NCBI RefSeq assembly: GCF_028769735.1
Contig: NC_088173.1
Coordinates: 62,528,421 to 62,592,420 of the forward strand
Direction of reading: 5' to 3'
DNA from: Zonotrichia leucophrys gambelii
Lineage: Eukaryota; Chordata; Aves; Passeriformes; Passerellidae
DNA length: 64,000 nucleotides
In this document: positions 48,413 through 58,938 of the stretch, one piece after another
How the letters are laid out: every line of letters starts with the position of its first letter
Numbering within the stretch: position 1 is the first letter of the stretch
The notes under the pieces: model-generated
What the model was told of the DNA's origin: nothing
The model's input: only the letters and a program-made list of their open reading frames with translations
Database searches by the model: none
Made by a program: the position numbers and the translations under genes

Positions 48413-49564
48413 TATGTGATACAGAAAGTATGTATTTCTTGAAATTGCATAGAATATATATTTAGTATAAAACTTAGTACGATGTGTAAAATATAATTTA
48501 AAATCAATGAAAAGTTTTCTCAATGGAGAAAAATACGGGGCTGGATCTAAGTGAAATTGCTGAACTTAAATTTTGGAAGTGGTGCATGTACATGAAAAAG
48601 ATTTGAAATTTATTTTAAAAAATTAGCCTTTAGATATGTTAAAAAACAAGGTAGATATGTAGCAATGATTATGATTGAAATACGAACTTCCTCATATTTC
48701 ACTGGCTGGATGCAAAAACTACCAAAACCTAACAATTTATCAGACATGCAGTTGAAAATCATTGGTTGATTATATTTTTTATGAATTCAATGATAGTCCT
48801 TATTTACACTTATTTTTGCCATACATGTGAATTAAGGGACTAGAATAACAATTTTTTAAGACTCTGTTTGAGCCTCTGAAACGTTTATATATTTATTTAC
48901 TTTCTTTTTCATTCCTGTGACATTTAAACCAATTTTAGGGTTTGGATACAAAGTTAAAATTATGTTTTCCAGAAATTTCCAGAGGAACTGTGAATGGTTG
49001 AGAAGCTGGACAAATCTCTGCATAGTGCATAATCTGTGTCAGGTATAGTTTTTAAGAAAGTATAAACAATTATTATGAGTATTAAAAAATATGTGTATAT
49101 ATACATATTGCAGTAAGGGGAATTTTCTTTGTTCATGGTATTCTGTTTTTCTATTTATATATAAATATGTACACATTAAAAATTGTAACATACTAATTAT
49201 CCTTAAAAATATCCTTTATCTTAACTACAGAATATGAATATATAGTTTTAGAACTACAGAATTTTTAATATAGACAACACATAATATTGTATATTAAAAG
49301 ACATTTGAAATTTTTTGGTGAGTTTTTTAGTTACGTCAAAGACTGCTTTCAGGGAGATTAGACTGATATTTCAGGAATATTTCTCTAGAAATAACCTTCT
49401 CCACTTTCACTAAGTTTTGCTACAAGACAGAGAATAGAAACACCGAATAATTGAAAGTCAGAGACAGGAAAGAATAGATAGGCAGACTGTGCTAAGATAA
49501 TTTGGGAAAATTAATGTGAATAGATTTCCAGGGTGAAAAGGAGTTAAGTAGCTAGATCTGCACC
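48413..49564. other. Unique AT-rich non-coding sequence
   Basis: No gene or dispersed repeat is recognised. Confidence 0.5.
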
Positions 49565-49780
49565 TTTCTCTAAAGGAAGGAAGAAATGCTCCTTGTTAGT
49601 GATGCCGCAGCTCTCCTGGAAGGATTTCAGGGTGGTGCAGCAAAACCTTCTCAATCCTGCCCAGCAAACGCAGTCTCATGAGCTGCACATGGCAGTGTTT
49701 GCATAACACCACCCAGCAGGGCAGCAGACACTTGGGGAGCCTTTGTGCAATATTTTTAACTTACTTATCATGGCTCAGCT
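49565..49780. other. GC-raised block, unclassified
   Basis: About 215 bases of balanced composition in AT-rich surroundings. A minus-strand frame of about 50 codons without a start codon crosses it and contains CLLPCWVVLCKHCHVQ; a shorter plus-strand frame overlaps. I see no clear pair of splice sites and no family resemblance. It could be an old repeat or a conserved non-coding element. Confidence 0.25.
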
Positions 49781-50689
49781 GTGTTGGTTTGGACTGTGAA
49801 TGTACAATATTGGTAACTATACTGATCAGTCAGGCTATAAAGCTGTTACAACTTTAACTGGACTAACAGTAAGTTATTGGTTTCACAAGAGGTGTTCTCC
49901 TGTTTGTTTGTAGCAGGACTTTTGAGTTTAACAATTTACATAAACAGAAGGACATAATTATTGTCTTCAGAGTAAATATGTTGAGGTACATTATAAAATA
50001 AAAAATAGTGTACTTTTTTCTGCTGCTGTTTTTCAAAGATATGTGTTGAATTTTAGCTACTCCTTGCCATTTGCAAGGATTGCTCCACAAAGCTTACTAA
50101 CTCTGACTAGATGTGTTTGCAAGTTGGGTGAGTCTTATTTGAACACCTTCAGGAAATGCACCAGTATGAACGCATAGAAGCAAAGAAATACCATTTTATA
50201 AGTTCTGGAAAGATTAAATGCCAAGAGTTTCATTAAGCAGGGGAAGAATCCCAGAGGAACAGAAACCCATTTGTTTAAACAAAACTAGAAGGTGGACTGC
50301 CAGGTTTGCCAGCTAAGCATTTGCACCTGGCTGACAATATGTTGATACAGATGGTATCTAATGCAACATTTGGCCATGTTCTGCATTGGCTGGAATAAAA
50401 TACTTTTCTTTGGGACATCAAGTTAATATTTTAGCTTCATTATATTTAAGATAAAACCCACAATGTTAAATAAATAAATTGACATAAAAGCTGCATTTAA
50501 TCACATCTTGCCTTTACTAGAGAGCACAAAGAATCCATCCAGTCATGAAAACGCAGATATGTGACTAAGGTTATCAAGAATGACTACTTGACATATGAGG
50601 AAAGCCTTTGTTTTCCATTATATTTGTTTATTATTTTATTATAAAATAGGAAAAAAATCAAACCTGTTTATTCGGGTTTTTTTTTAGTT
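49781..50689. other. Unique AT-rich non-coding sequence
   Basis: No gene or repeat is recognised. Confidence 0.5.
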
Positions 50690-51192
50690 TTCTAGGTCTG
50701 TCTGGGATGCAGTTAATTTCCTTCACAGCAGCCTGTGTAGTGCTGTGTTTATGACAAAATGGTGTTGGTAACAAACCAGTGTTTTATCCATTGCTGAACT
50801 GTTTTCACAGCACTAAGGGTTTCCATTTCTTTCGTGTTTTGCCTTCTTCTCTTGCCTCTCTCCGGTGAGTAGGCTGAGGGGGCAAGAAACTGGGAGGGAC
50901 GCAGCTGTGAAGACTGACCCCGTTTGACCAAAAGGATAATTAACATCGTATGGCTCCACACTGAGGATACTGATTTCCTAGATAACCTTTGCTCAGGCAC
51001 TGGCTGGGTATCAGTCTGAGGGTGGTAAGTGGTAAATAGCTGCCTTTGCATCTCTCTTTTTTTTTTTTTCTTTACTTATAAAACTGTCTTAATCTTGATC
51101 CATTTTTCTTTCTTCGTTTTTGCCCTTTTGATCTTCACCCTCTGTCATGCTGGACTGGTTGATACTTAGTTCACAGGGTTCTACCCACCACA
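50690..51192 (+). mobile_element. Solo LTR, diverged member of the 24.8/27.5/47.4 kb family
   Basis: Landmarks in order: CTGGGATGCAGTTAATTTCC, TTCACAGCAGCCTGTGTAGT, GTGCTGTGTTTATGACAAAA, GTTTGACCAAAAGGATAATT, TGCTCAGGCACTGGCTGGGT, TATAAAACTGTCTTAATCTT and the end GTTCTACCCACCACA. The promoter region is rearranged and no TATA box remains at the expected place. A T run at about 51057-51070 has expanded inside it. No internal sequence adjoins it. Confidence 0.75.
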
Positions 51193-54100
51193 CTAACCAG
51201 ACCTTTACATATGTACTGTACACAAATGTAAGATTTTCATGCCTTTTTTGTATTTTTTTTTGTTTTAATAAATTTGGAGGGTTTCTTAATTTTATTTTAA
51301 TTGTACTGTAGTGTTCTTACCTTTATGCTATCCATACTTTACACATTTTCCTGTCAGGTCAACTCCAGGTTTCTAATGCTCCATTTCTCTGAAACCTTAA
51401 ATCCAACAGATAAAACTATCTGCCATTTACTATACAGTTATTTACACTGAATAATTTTTTTTTCAAATTTCTGAAATATCACCTATGTATGCCAACAACT
51501 TAGTGGTCCTACTTCAAAGCAATTTAACTTTCTCTTCCTAAGGCAGCTTCTTCCCCTGAAGTAAACCCAGGGACACATAAGATACAGTTCTAATTGTTTA
51601 ACAACTGTTTGATATGTCAGATGTAAGATGAATCTTCTTTTAAACATTTATTCCCATGTTAACTGACAAGAATGTCAATAAATTAAGTGTCAGTTTTTCA
51701 ACATATAAATAAAGTTACCAAATAAGTGCTCATTTTATTTTCTAGGATTTATTCTGGTTTGTCAGTTAAGACTGGAGATATTCGATTATTTTAGCAATAA
51801 ATTCTTGGCTTGATATAAAAGTTAGTTTTCACTTGCCCATAAATACAATTTTGAGTAAAAGCAAACAGACTAGCCTAAAATACCACTAAAGTTATTTGCA
51901 CCAGGAGGTGTATTTGTGTGTGACAAACATCTGAAAAACAGGCTAATAATATTTCCTCATTATCTCTGTCTTGATAGTTCATTACTACATGATTTTTCTT
52001 CTGATTTTCATTAAAATGGAAAGTTTGGATTCATTCACTGAGACAAAAAGGTTCTTTGGGAGCTAAAAAGATTTCTCCTGTGGTTGTGAATATTGATATA
52101 CTGAGATTTTACATGTACATGTCTGTGTAAATCACATATCTTTCATATCACCCTCTTCTATACTGCTGTTGTATTCTGGCTGCTTCCATCTGCAAGATTT
52201 TTTTTTTTTTTGAAGCCCATTGTATTTTAAAGCTATGAAGTGCACAATCAAAATTAATCCAGATACTTCTCTGCACCATTCAGAAAATCGGGTAAGGAGA
52301 GAGAAGAGACATAAACTACCCCCTTTAGATGTATCAAGGTCTATCACTATGGAACTGAGGAGCTAGCTAAATGCATTAGTCATTACAAACCTGAAGAAAA
52401 ACCTTGAAGACATATTCAGTATTTATATTTATTTCAGGATATTTCAGGAGCTGACAAACAGTTGCATTAAAATTGGAAAGAAAATTGGCAGAAAGCTGGG
52501 AGCACTTCAAAGCACTTTGGCACTCAGAGAATCTATGGCAGGAAGAATTAAAGTTTTGTTTCCAATTTCCTTACAAAATAGGTTTATACAAAAGGAAATA
52601 CCAGTGTAGCAGAAGTATATCTCCTCTCTGAACACAGTTAGTACAGCAGCTGATTGAGGAATCATCCTTCTATTTCTGTGCATGCATTTTTGGAATATCT
52701 GGGCTTACTACTACATTTGAAATAGACCAAGTATGGTTTGAACTATCTTGTTTTGGATCAATTACCTTTTATTTTATTTTATTTCCATTTTTTTTTTTTT
52801 TTAATGAAAAAGATGGACATGGCCAGACTGGAAAGAAATTTAGTTCTCTACTCCCCCCTCCTCTCCTCAGTTAACAGTAGAAAACCATTCACCTTGTGTT
52901 TGCAAGTCTCTGCATATTCTAGTCTTTTCACACGAACTACAGTTTCTTATGCTATCAGGGGCAAAATGTTTACTTGAAAAACAAACTGAATCCCTTAGGT
53001 TGGATACATGATATAAAGCAATTCAGTAATTCAATAATTGTTTCAAAGGTTCCATGAGACCTGATAAAGAGAGATAAAGATGAAGTTAATTGCAAAGCAA
53101 AAATATCTGTGCTAATATAAATTTGAACATGTACAAAGATTTCCATGGAGCTGGATTCTCTACTGAAATGTTACTTACACATGGCAAGACTCCACAGAAG
53201 ACAAATTGATGTCCAAGCTAAAATCTGCACACAAGAGAATTTAAACAGCTCAGCAAAAGGAAAAACCATTTAGTAGCATTTAATTCTCAACATAGCTCAG
53301 ACTAGAGATTGTTCCCAAGGCAGGTCACTTTTGGTAATCTTGTTTTAGAGGGTAAGAGAATTCAATAGTATGGACAGGCCTAGTCTGTGTTCTTTATTTT
53401 TCTAGATGGATTTTTTTATTAATTTTGAGTAGAGTTTTTCTTGTTCACCCATAATGAAAATGAAACCTGTCTAGCCTTACGGTTTATTGTGAGTTTTGTA
53501 TGATCAGCTGGAGTCCCAGTCTATATGATTTTGCTAAGATCTTTGGATCTTAAACAGACTTTAATGTGTGTTTAGAATATATCTTAGATCTTTGGCGTAA
53601 TCCATACAAATAGAATGGACTTTTGGTTTTTATTAAGATGATAATTACAGAGTACACCACCTTGTCATTCATCTGATACAAAATTAATCTCTTTGATACA
53701 GACTAATATTGACTTTATTATGTCCATGTTTAATATTGCCCATGTCTATTTGCATGGTAACAACTGTTCTCACTCAAACAGCATCAACAATAAAACATAA
53801 ACTTGGATGCACATTTGCTATACTCATTCAAAATGTTCCTGACTAAAGGGGCTTTTTAAGAATAAATCAGTTCTTGTTTATAAGGCAGCATGAAAAAAAA
53901 AATTAAAGAGCAATAGAAAGCAACCTGACATGAATGCCTTCTGGAAAAACATTCAGTGTAAAGTTTAAAAACCATTTAGCTTAGAGATCTGCTACATCAA
54001 TCCTGCACAAGCATTTGGCACATTAACTTAATGCATAATAGGTGAGTCTAGAACTCACCTAGACTGGTAGATATGAGAATATGTCATGGAAAACATTCTA

Positions 54101-54214
54101 CTTTGAGAATTTTCCCTATTTTTCGAATGGTAAATCAACAAGATTTGGCAAGAAACTAACAAACTAACAGTAATTCGGAAAAAAAGAATTTTGAACAGGA
54201 AAATGAAAGGCAAA
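51193..54214. other. Unique AT-rich non-coding sequence
   Basis: About 3 kb without a recognised gene or repeat. T runs occur near 52198-52212 and 52788-52802. Short frames of up to 79 codons have no motif. Confidence 0.5.
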
Positions 54215-54745
54215 AAGGGCCCGCTGTGTCCTGGAGTGCATCCAGAGGAGGATTGCCTGCTGGTCAAGGGGGGTGATTGTTTCTCTCTGCACTGCAGGGG
54301 TACTGCCCAAGTTCAGCCTTCAGTTTTAAGTATTTCACTCTAAGAAGGACTTGCTAGAAGCTATTGAAGTGTGTCCAGAGGATGACCAAGATGGTAAAAG
54401 GTCTTAAGGGCGAGACTCAGAAGGAGTGGCTGAGGTCACTTGACTTGCTCAGCACAGAGAAGAGAAGGCTGAGGGATGACCTCATTGCAATCTATACCTT
54501 CTTTAGGGGTGTCAGCAGAGGGTAAGAATTGATCTCCTCCCTCCGGCAACCAGCAACAGGACACAAGCAAATGGAATCCAGCTGCATCAAGGAAAGCTCA
54601 CATTGGCCACTGGGAAAAGGAGAGGTAGTCAGTCACTGGAATGTGTCCCTCAGTGAAGCAGTCACATCATCCAGTCTGTCAGAGTTCAGGGAGAATCTGA
54701 ACAATGCTCTCAGTCCTCTGCTTTAATTTTAGGTAGTCCTGCTAT
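54215..54745 (+). mobile_element. CR1 LINE fragment, truncated at both ends
   Basis: It contains the CR1 order CCTGGAGTGCATCCAGAGGA, GATTGCCTGCTGGTCAAGGG, GTGTGTCCAGAGGATGACCA, AAGAGAAGGCTGAGGGATGA, CCTCATTGCAATCTATACCT, CTCCCTCCGGCAACCAGCAA and ends at TTAATTTTAGGTAGTCCTGC. The terminal repeat is missing, so the 3' side is truncated or eroded. Insertions and losses relative to other copies break any coding frame. Confidence 0.85.
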
Positions 54746-57700
54746 CTAATTTCTGCATTTGATTCTATCAGAATTCAAGAACATATAATTGCATACGGTT
54801 TTATATAGCCATATATGATATGAATATCTATGCTAACAAAGTGTTATTTACAAAATATTTTATTGAAAAGAAGAATAAAAAATAAAGTTTGATTGTAGCA
54901 TACTTGGACTTCTGCCCCTTCCTATATTTGCTAAATCTATTTGAAATATACTAGAAGTACAATACTTTCACATAAGTGTATTCAGGCATGAAATAGAATC
55001 ATGCATTTTTAAGTAAAACGCTTTCTAACAAATTTAGTTCAGAATATGCACATAATTAAAGTCACAGCTCTGCATAGTAGTCAGTCAGTATTATATCATT
55101 ATTTGCCAACCACCACTTTGTAAACAAGATGTGCCATCTCAGGATGTGCATTCCATTTCAAAATTTTACTTGTGCTTGCTCAGAGATAAGAGGTATTTCA
55201 AACTGAGGCATTTTATTGACTAACCTGATGTCAGACTTTGATCAAGGAAAAATGTTGACAGTGGGATGTTTATTTCCATGTAGCCTGATTAAAATAATAG
55301 AATTTTAGAAACAATTGGAATTGTGTCATTGCATATCAGATAAAATGCTGCATTTGTCTTGTTACTGTGATGTGAACTTATCAAGACTTCAGTGTATGTT
55401 TTTTTTTTTTCTGAAGCTCTGTTACACAGCAGATGGGATGTCTAACATCTTTTCTATTTGAAACATGCAAGCTCTAATAAGCAAGAGGGTTTAGAATGTT
55501 AAACCAGCCAGCCATACGAAATATGTCACACAGTTTGCTGTCAACCTAATTAATTAGATAGCATTATTTGTTGTCCCCAATGAACTCTGATGAGCTCAAT
55601 GACTGATAAAAGCCTCATTCTTTTGAGGGATTTTCTTTTTATTTTATTCACTTTGATTTAAGAAAGAGTGTTTAAAGAGCAAAAAAATTCCTACCACAAT
55701 GAAGGGTTATTCAGAAATACATACTTGTGACTTATTAATATGAGCAAACATTTGGCCTCTTACTAAGGTCATTTTAATTTTAAATCTTCCAGAGTAATGT
55801 TTCTTGAATAATTACTATTTCAGTAATTATCTTGCACTTTCATAACACATTTCTGGACATGCTTTTTAATAGAGTTCCTGCCCTTCAGACTGTAGAAAGA
55901 CTCAATGAAATTATGTGAACACCACTTATAATACAGGACAAACAAAATCGTATGGTTAACATAACATATGTGTCTTCAAATCAATCTTAAATAGAGAAGG
56001 CTATTTTCAGTCAGAAAGACATAATTATTTGCTTTTCTTGTAAATTTCATGCTCAGATTTGCATTAGAGCATATAATTTGATGGACTTCAGAAAGTTCTA
56101 CCTCTCTACAGAGCCTCCCTAACCCACAGTTCCATTTTTAGCTATGCCACTGGTTCTTAAAGAGACAATAACATTTTGGGCACAGACAGTTCAGGAACAC
56201 AATAACATTTTGGGTTACCCAGCACACTGTGAAGAAAATGAAAAGCTGGTCAATAGAAAAATCTAATATTAGCGATTGCAATAATTGGAATTCATTACTT
56301 CAAATGGCAGTTTTGCTATTGTTTCTGGTCAATATATTTCACTGAAGTAAAATATTAAATTCCTCAGTGGAAGAAGGGACATAAAATTAAATTGGCTTAT
56401 CCTGGTAAAATACATTTCCACAAATGAGGATGATTCCCATGAAATGCAAATGCTGTTTCTGAATTTCTAGATGCTTTGGCTTTATTATTTGGGTTATGTG
56501 TTTTTTTTTGTCTGCACCCCTGCCACACATCACCATTGTATTAGTTTTGTATTGATAGATTTTTTTTTTTTTATATGCACCTAAATTAAATTTGTAAGTT
56601 TAATTTAGTTAATGTACATTCTGGCGCACTTCTGAGTGTTGACATGCAAGCAGTGTTGCATAAACAATCAAATACAAAAGGGTGAAACAATTGGTATCCT
56701 CTTTGGTAATACTGTTTACATTTACAGCAGTAAAATATGAAGAGAGAGAGTGCAAGGGCTCACACCTTTCTGAGGAGCACAGCATTAAAGCTTCATAGGT
56801 TTAAATGAACCATTCCTCTGTACAGAGTTCAGTCTTACACATCATGCCATAACAACGTGTTCTATTAAGCATCCATGAAGAAAAGCTTTCTCAGGTTTAA
56901 CACAATTGTTGGTTTCATTGGGTGTTGCTGGTAAGAAAAATGGTTTTTTTTCTGCAACATTTATCTAACTGGTATTTCAGTTTTCTCTTTTTTATTTTTT
57001 TATTTTTTTTCAGACTGAAGAACTACAGGGGTCTTTTTGCCTATTCTACAGGAGGTATTTAATTCCCTGGACACAGAGTTATTCTTCTATGTGCACTTGT
57101 ACATCTGTGTATATCTACAGGGTCACCTAGCAAAAACTTATACAAAGCGTTCAATCTGAAGTTATATGTACCTTAAATGAATTTCTCTTCAAAACCTTTT
57201 CTTTTTGGATAACTTTTTTTGAAGCTCATTTTTGCATTGTAATTAATGACCAGATTATCTCCTTCTTTTTCCTTTGTTTGGAATGTTTTTTGAAGAGTGA
57301 TTTAGAGTTCACTTCTTCTATTCTATGTCCTTATGGTCTCCCTGATTTTTTTTGGGACAGTTGGTGATCTGACATCATATTCAGTGAAAGTATAGTTCCA
57401 AAAGCACATGCTTCTCATCTGATAATAATTAAGAAACTATAAAGATTTTAAGCACTAATAATGCAATTAACTTCTTTGATTCAATGTATTTTTAAATCTA
57501 TAACACTATTTGTCCACTGGTCTAATAAAATACGAATAAAATTTTAGTGGCAATTTGTGCACTTTTATTCTAGCCTTTTCTACAATATTTTCTATGAAGA
57601 TTGTGCCTGAAATACACATAATTTCAAATTATGTACTCTTCTTCACCTTCTGTCTTTTCCCCTTTTTCAGCTAATTTTTCTTACTCTAGTTGAGAAAATT

Positions 57701-58143
57701 TACCTTGGGTGGTACTTCTTTTGAACTCTAGAGCTGCTTTAGAGAGTAAAATGCACCTGTGGCCTTTATTAAAGAGCTTTAGTGAATGATTGGGCTATGC
57801 TTAAGAGCTATAGAGTAAGATTAAATACATTTCACTCTGTATAATTCCTACTTTGTATCATACAGATACACTGATGTTGATAATTCCTTAGTTTTGCAAA
57901 GAATCACACAGATTTTCTAGTCTTTAAGCATTTAGTCTTAAGATTAAAAAATGTTAGAATAAAATACTCAGGACTAAAATATGAAATTTTTTCCAAAGAA
58001 TAATTGTAGAGCCAGGATACTGTTTAAATCTTGGCTTAAGAGCTATGAGACATGCCTTAAAATAACAGAAACTCCACAGACGCTTTTTGTTAAAAGCTTA
58101 AATAAGCATTGATTTGATGGAGAAGTTTACTCCAGCATAAATT
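54746..58143. other. AT-rich non-coding sequence with a small direct repeat
   Basis: No gene is recognised in about 3.4 kb. A 16-bp direct repeat at 56165-56214 is listed separately. T runs occur near 55400, 56558 and 56985-57010. Confidence 0.5.
56165..56214. repeat. 16-bp direct repeat pair
   Basis: ACAATAACATTTTGGG occurs exactly at 56165-56180 and 56199-56214, separated by 18 bases. It looks like a local duplication of 34 bases that has since diverged between the copies. Confidence 0.9.
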
Positions 58144-58149
58144 TTTATT
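58144..58149 (-). promoter_or_regulatory. Candidate polyadenylation signal for the 58.4 kb frame
   Basis: TTTATT on the plus strand is AATAAA on the minus strand, about 145 bases after the stop of the cysteine-rich frame; another lies at 58175-58180. Such hexamers are common by chance in AT-rich DNA, so this is weak support. Confidence 0.25.
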
Positions 58150-58293
58150 ACATTTTATACTTCTGCAAGAATTTTTTATTATAGTTTACTAGGGAAGGTC
58201 TCAAAAAAGTTTTAAAAATTGAAGAAAAAAATTGCTCCATGTTCTTCCACAAAAAAAAAAAAAAAATCACCAGCGTAGGTAAACTAAAATATT

Positions 58294-58498
58294 TTAGATT
58301 TCATCTAAATATCTAGCTCGTCCATTTTCAATAACAGCAGAGGAATAGCAGTTATGCAGCTCAGGGCACATTTTCCAAGAGGTGTTGGTGCAGCTGTCTA
58401 TGCCAGGGCAGAAGCTTTGACCCAAACATTTCTTCAGATGGTAGATACAGCCCAGCAAGCTGCAGTCTGAAGGGAGGGCCTGGGACCTCTCCTTCAGG
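58294..58498 (-). CDS. Putative terminal exon of an unknown cysteine-rich protein
   Basis: Reading leftward from 58498, a 67-codon frame stays open to a TAA at 58294-58296. It has no start Met at its head; instead the sequence just before it is a good splice acceptor: a branch-point-like TTTTAAC, a run rich in T and C, then TTTTCCCAG with the AG at 58500-58499. The peptide has seven cysteines, with spacings C-x4-C-x6-C-x5-C-x5-C-x7-C-x5-C, within SDCSLLGC, HLKKCLGQSFC, PGIDSC, SWKMC and PELHNC, and a possible N-glycosylation site (NTS). The C-x6-C-x5-C part is loosely like GDNF-receptor/GAS1-type and cystine-knot modules, but I cannot assign a family. AATAAA lies about 145 bases downstream. 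No upstream exon was identified, so it may be a true last exon, a dead exon or chance. Confidence 0.35.
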
Positions 58499-58664
58499 CT
58501 GGGAAAAGTAAATGAAAAAAATTTTTAGTGTTAAAATCTAAATGCAAAGACCCTCACTGTTAAGGAATATAAGAACATGTGAGATTTTATATGTTCTAAG
58601 GCTTGGGTTGTTGTTTGTACTTTTTTTTTTTTTTCTTTCATTGAAAGAACTGTTTCTTTTCCAG
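58499..58664. other. Candidate intron 3' end and spacer
   Basis: On the minus strand the first 40 bases hold the branch-point-like and pyrimidine-rich acceptor sequence for the frame ending at 58498. A T run at 58621-58634 follows; nothing else is recognised. Confidence 0.35.
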
Positions 58665-58938
58665 GTAACAGGTGATAGGTCAAGAGGATGTGGTCTCAAG
58701 TAGTGCCAGAGGAGGTTTAGATTGGATATTAGGAAAAATGTCTTCCCTGAGAGGGTTGTTAAGGACAGGAAGGATTTTCCAGAGAAGTGGTTGAGTCAGT
58801 GTCCTTAGAAGTATTTAAAAGGCAAGTAGCTGTGACACTTAGGTATGGTTTAGTGGTGGACTTGGCAATGCCATGATTATGATTTGATTTGATGATCCTG
58901 GAGGTCTTTTCCAACATATATGATTCTATGATTCTATT
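58665..58938 (+). mobile_element. CR1 LINE 3' fragment
   Basis: A clear CR1 3' end: GGTGATAGGTCAAGAGGATG, GAGGAGGTTTAGATTGGATA, TTAGGAAAAATGTCTTCCCT, GAGAGGGTTGTTAAGGACAG, AGTATTTAAAAGGCAAGTAG, GATCCTGGAGGTCTTTTCCA and the terminal repeat ATGATTCTATGATTCTATTA. It is 5'-truncated and moderately diverged, belonging to a different CR1 subgroup than the 31.6 and 62.7 kb copies judging by its tail. Confidence 0.93.

Noticed and set aside
48219..48523. Tyrosine/isoleucine repeat peptides on both strands
   Set aside because: Read from the TA/TG microsatellite.
58250..58266. A run next to the cysteine-rich frame as a retrocopy poly(A) tail
   Set aside because: The A run is on the plus strand, whereas the frame is on the minus strand. 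A retrocopied sense transcript would leave a T run on the plus strand, so it is not a tail for that frame.
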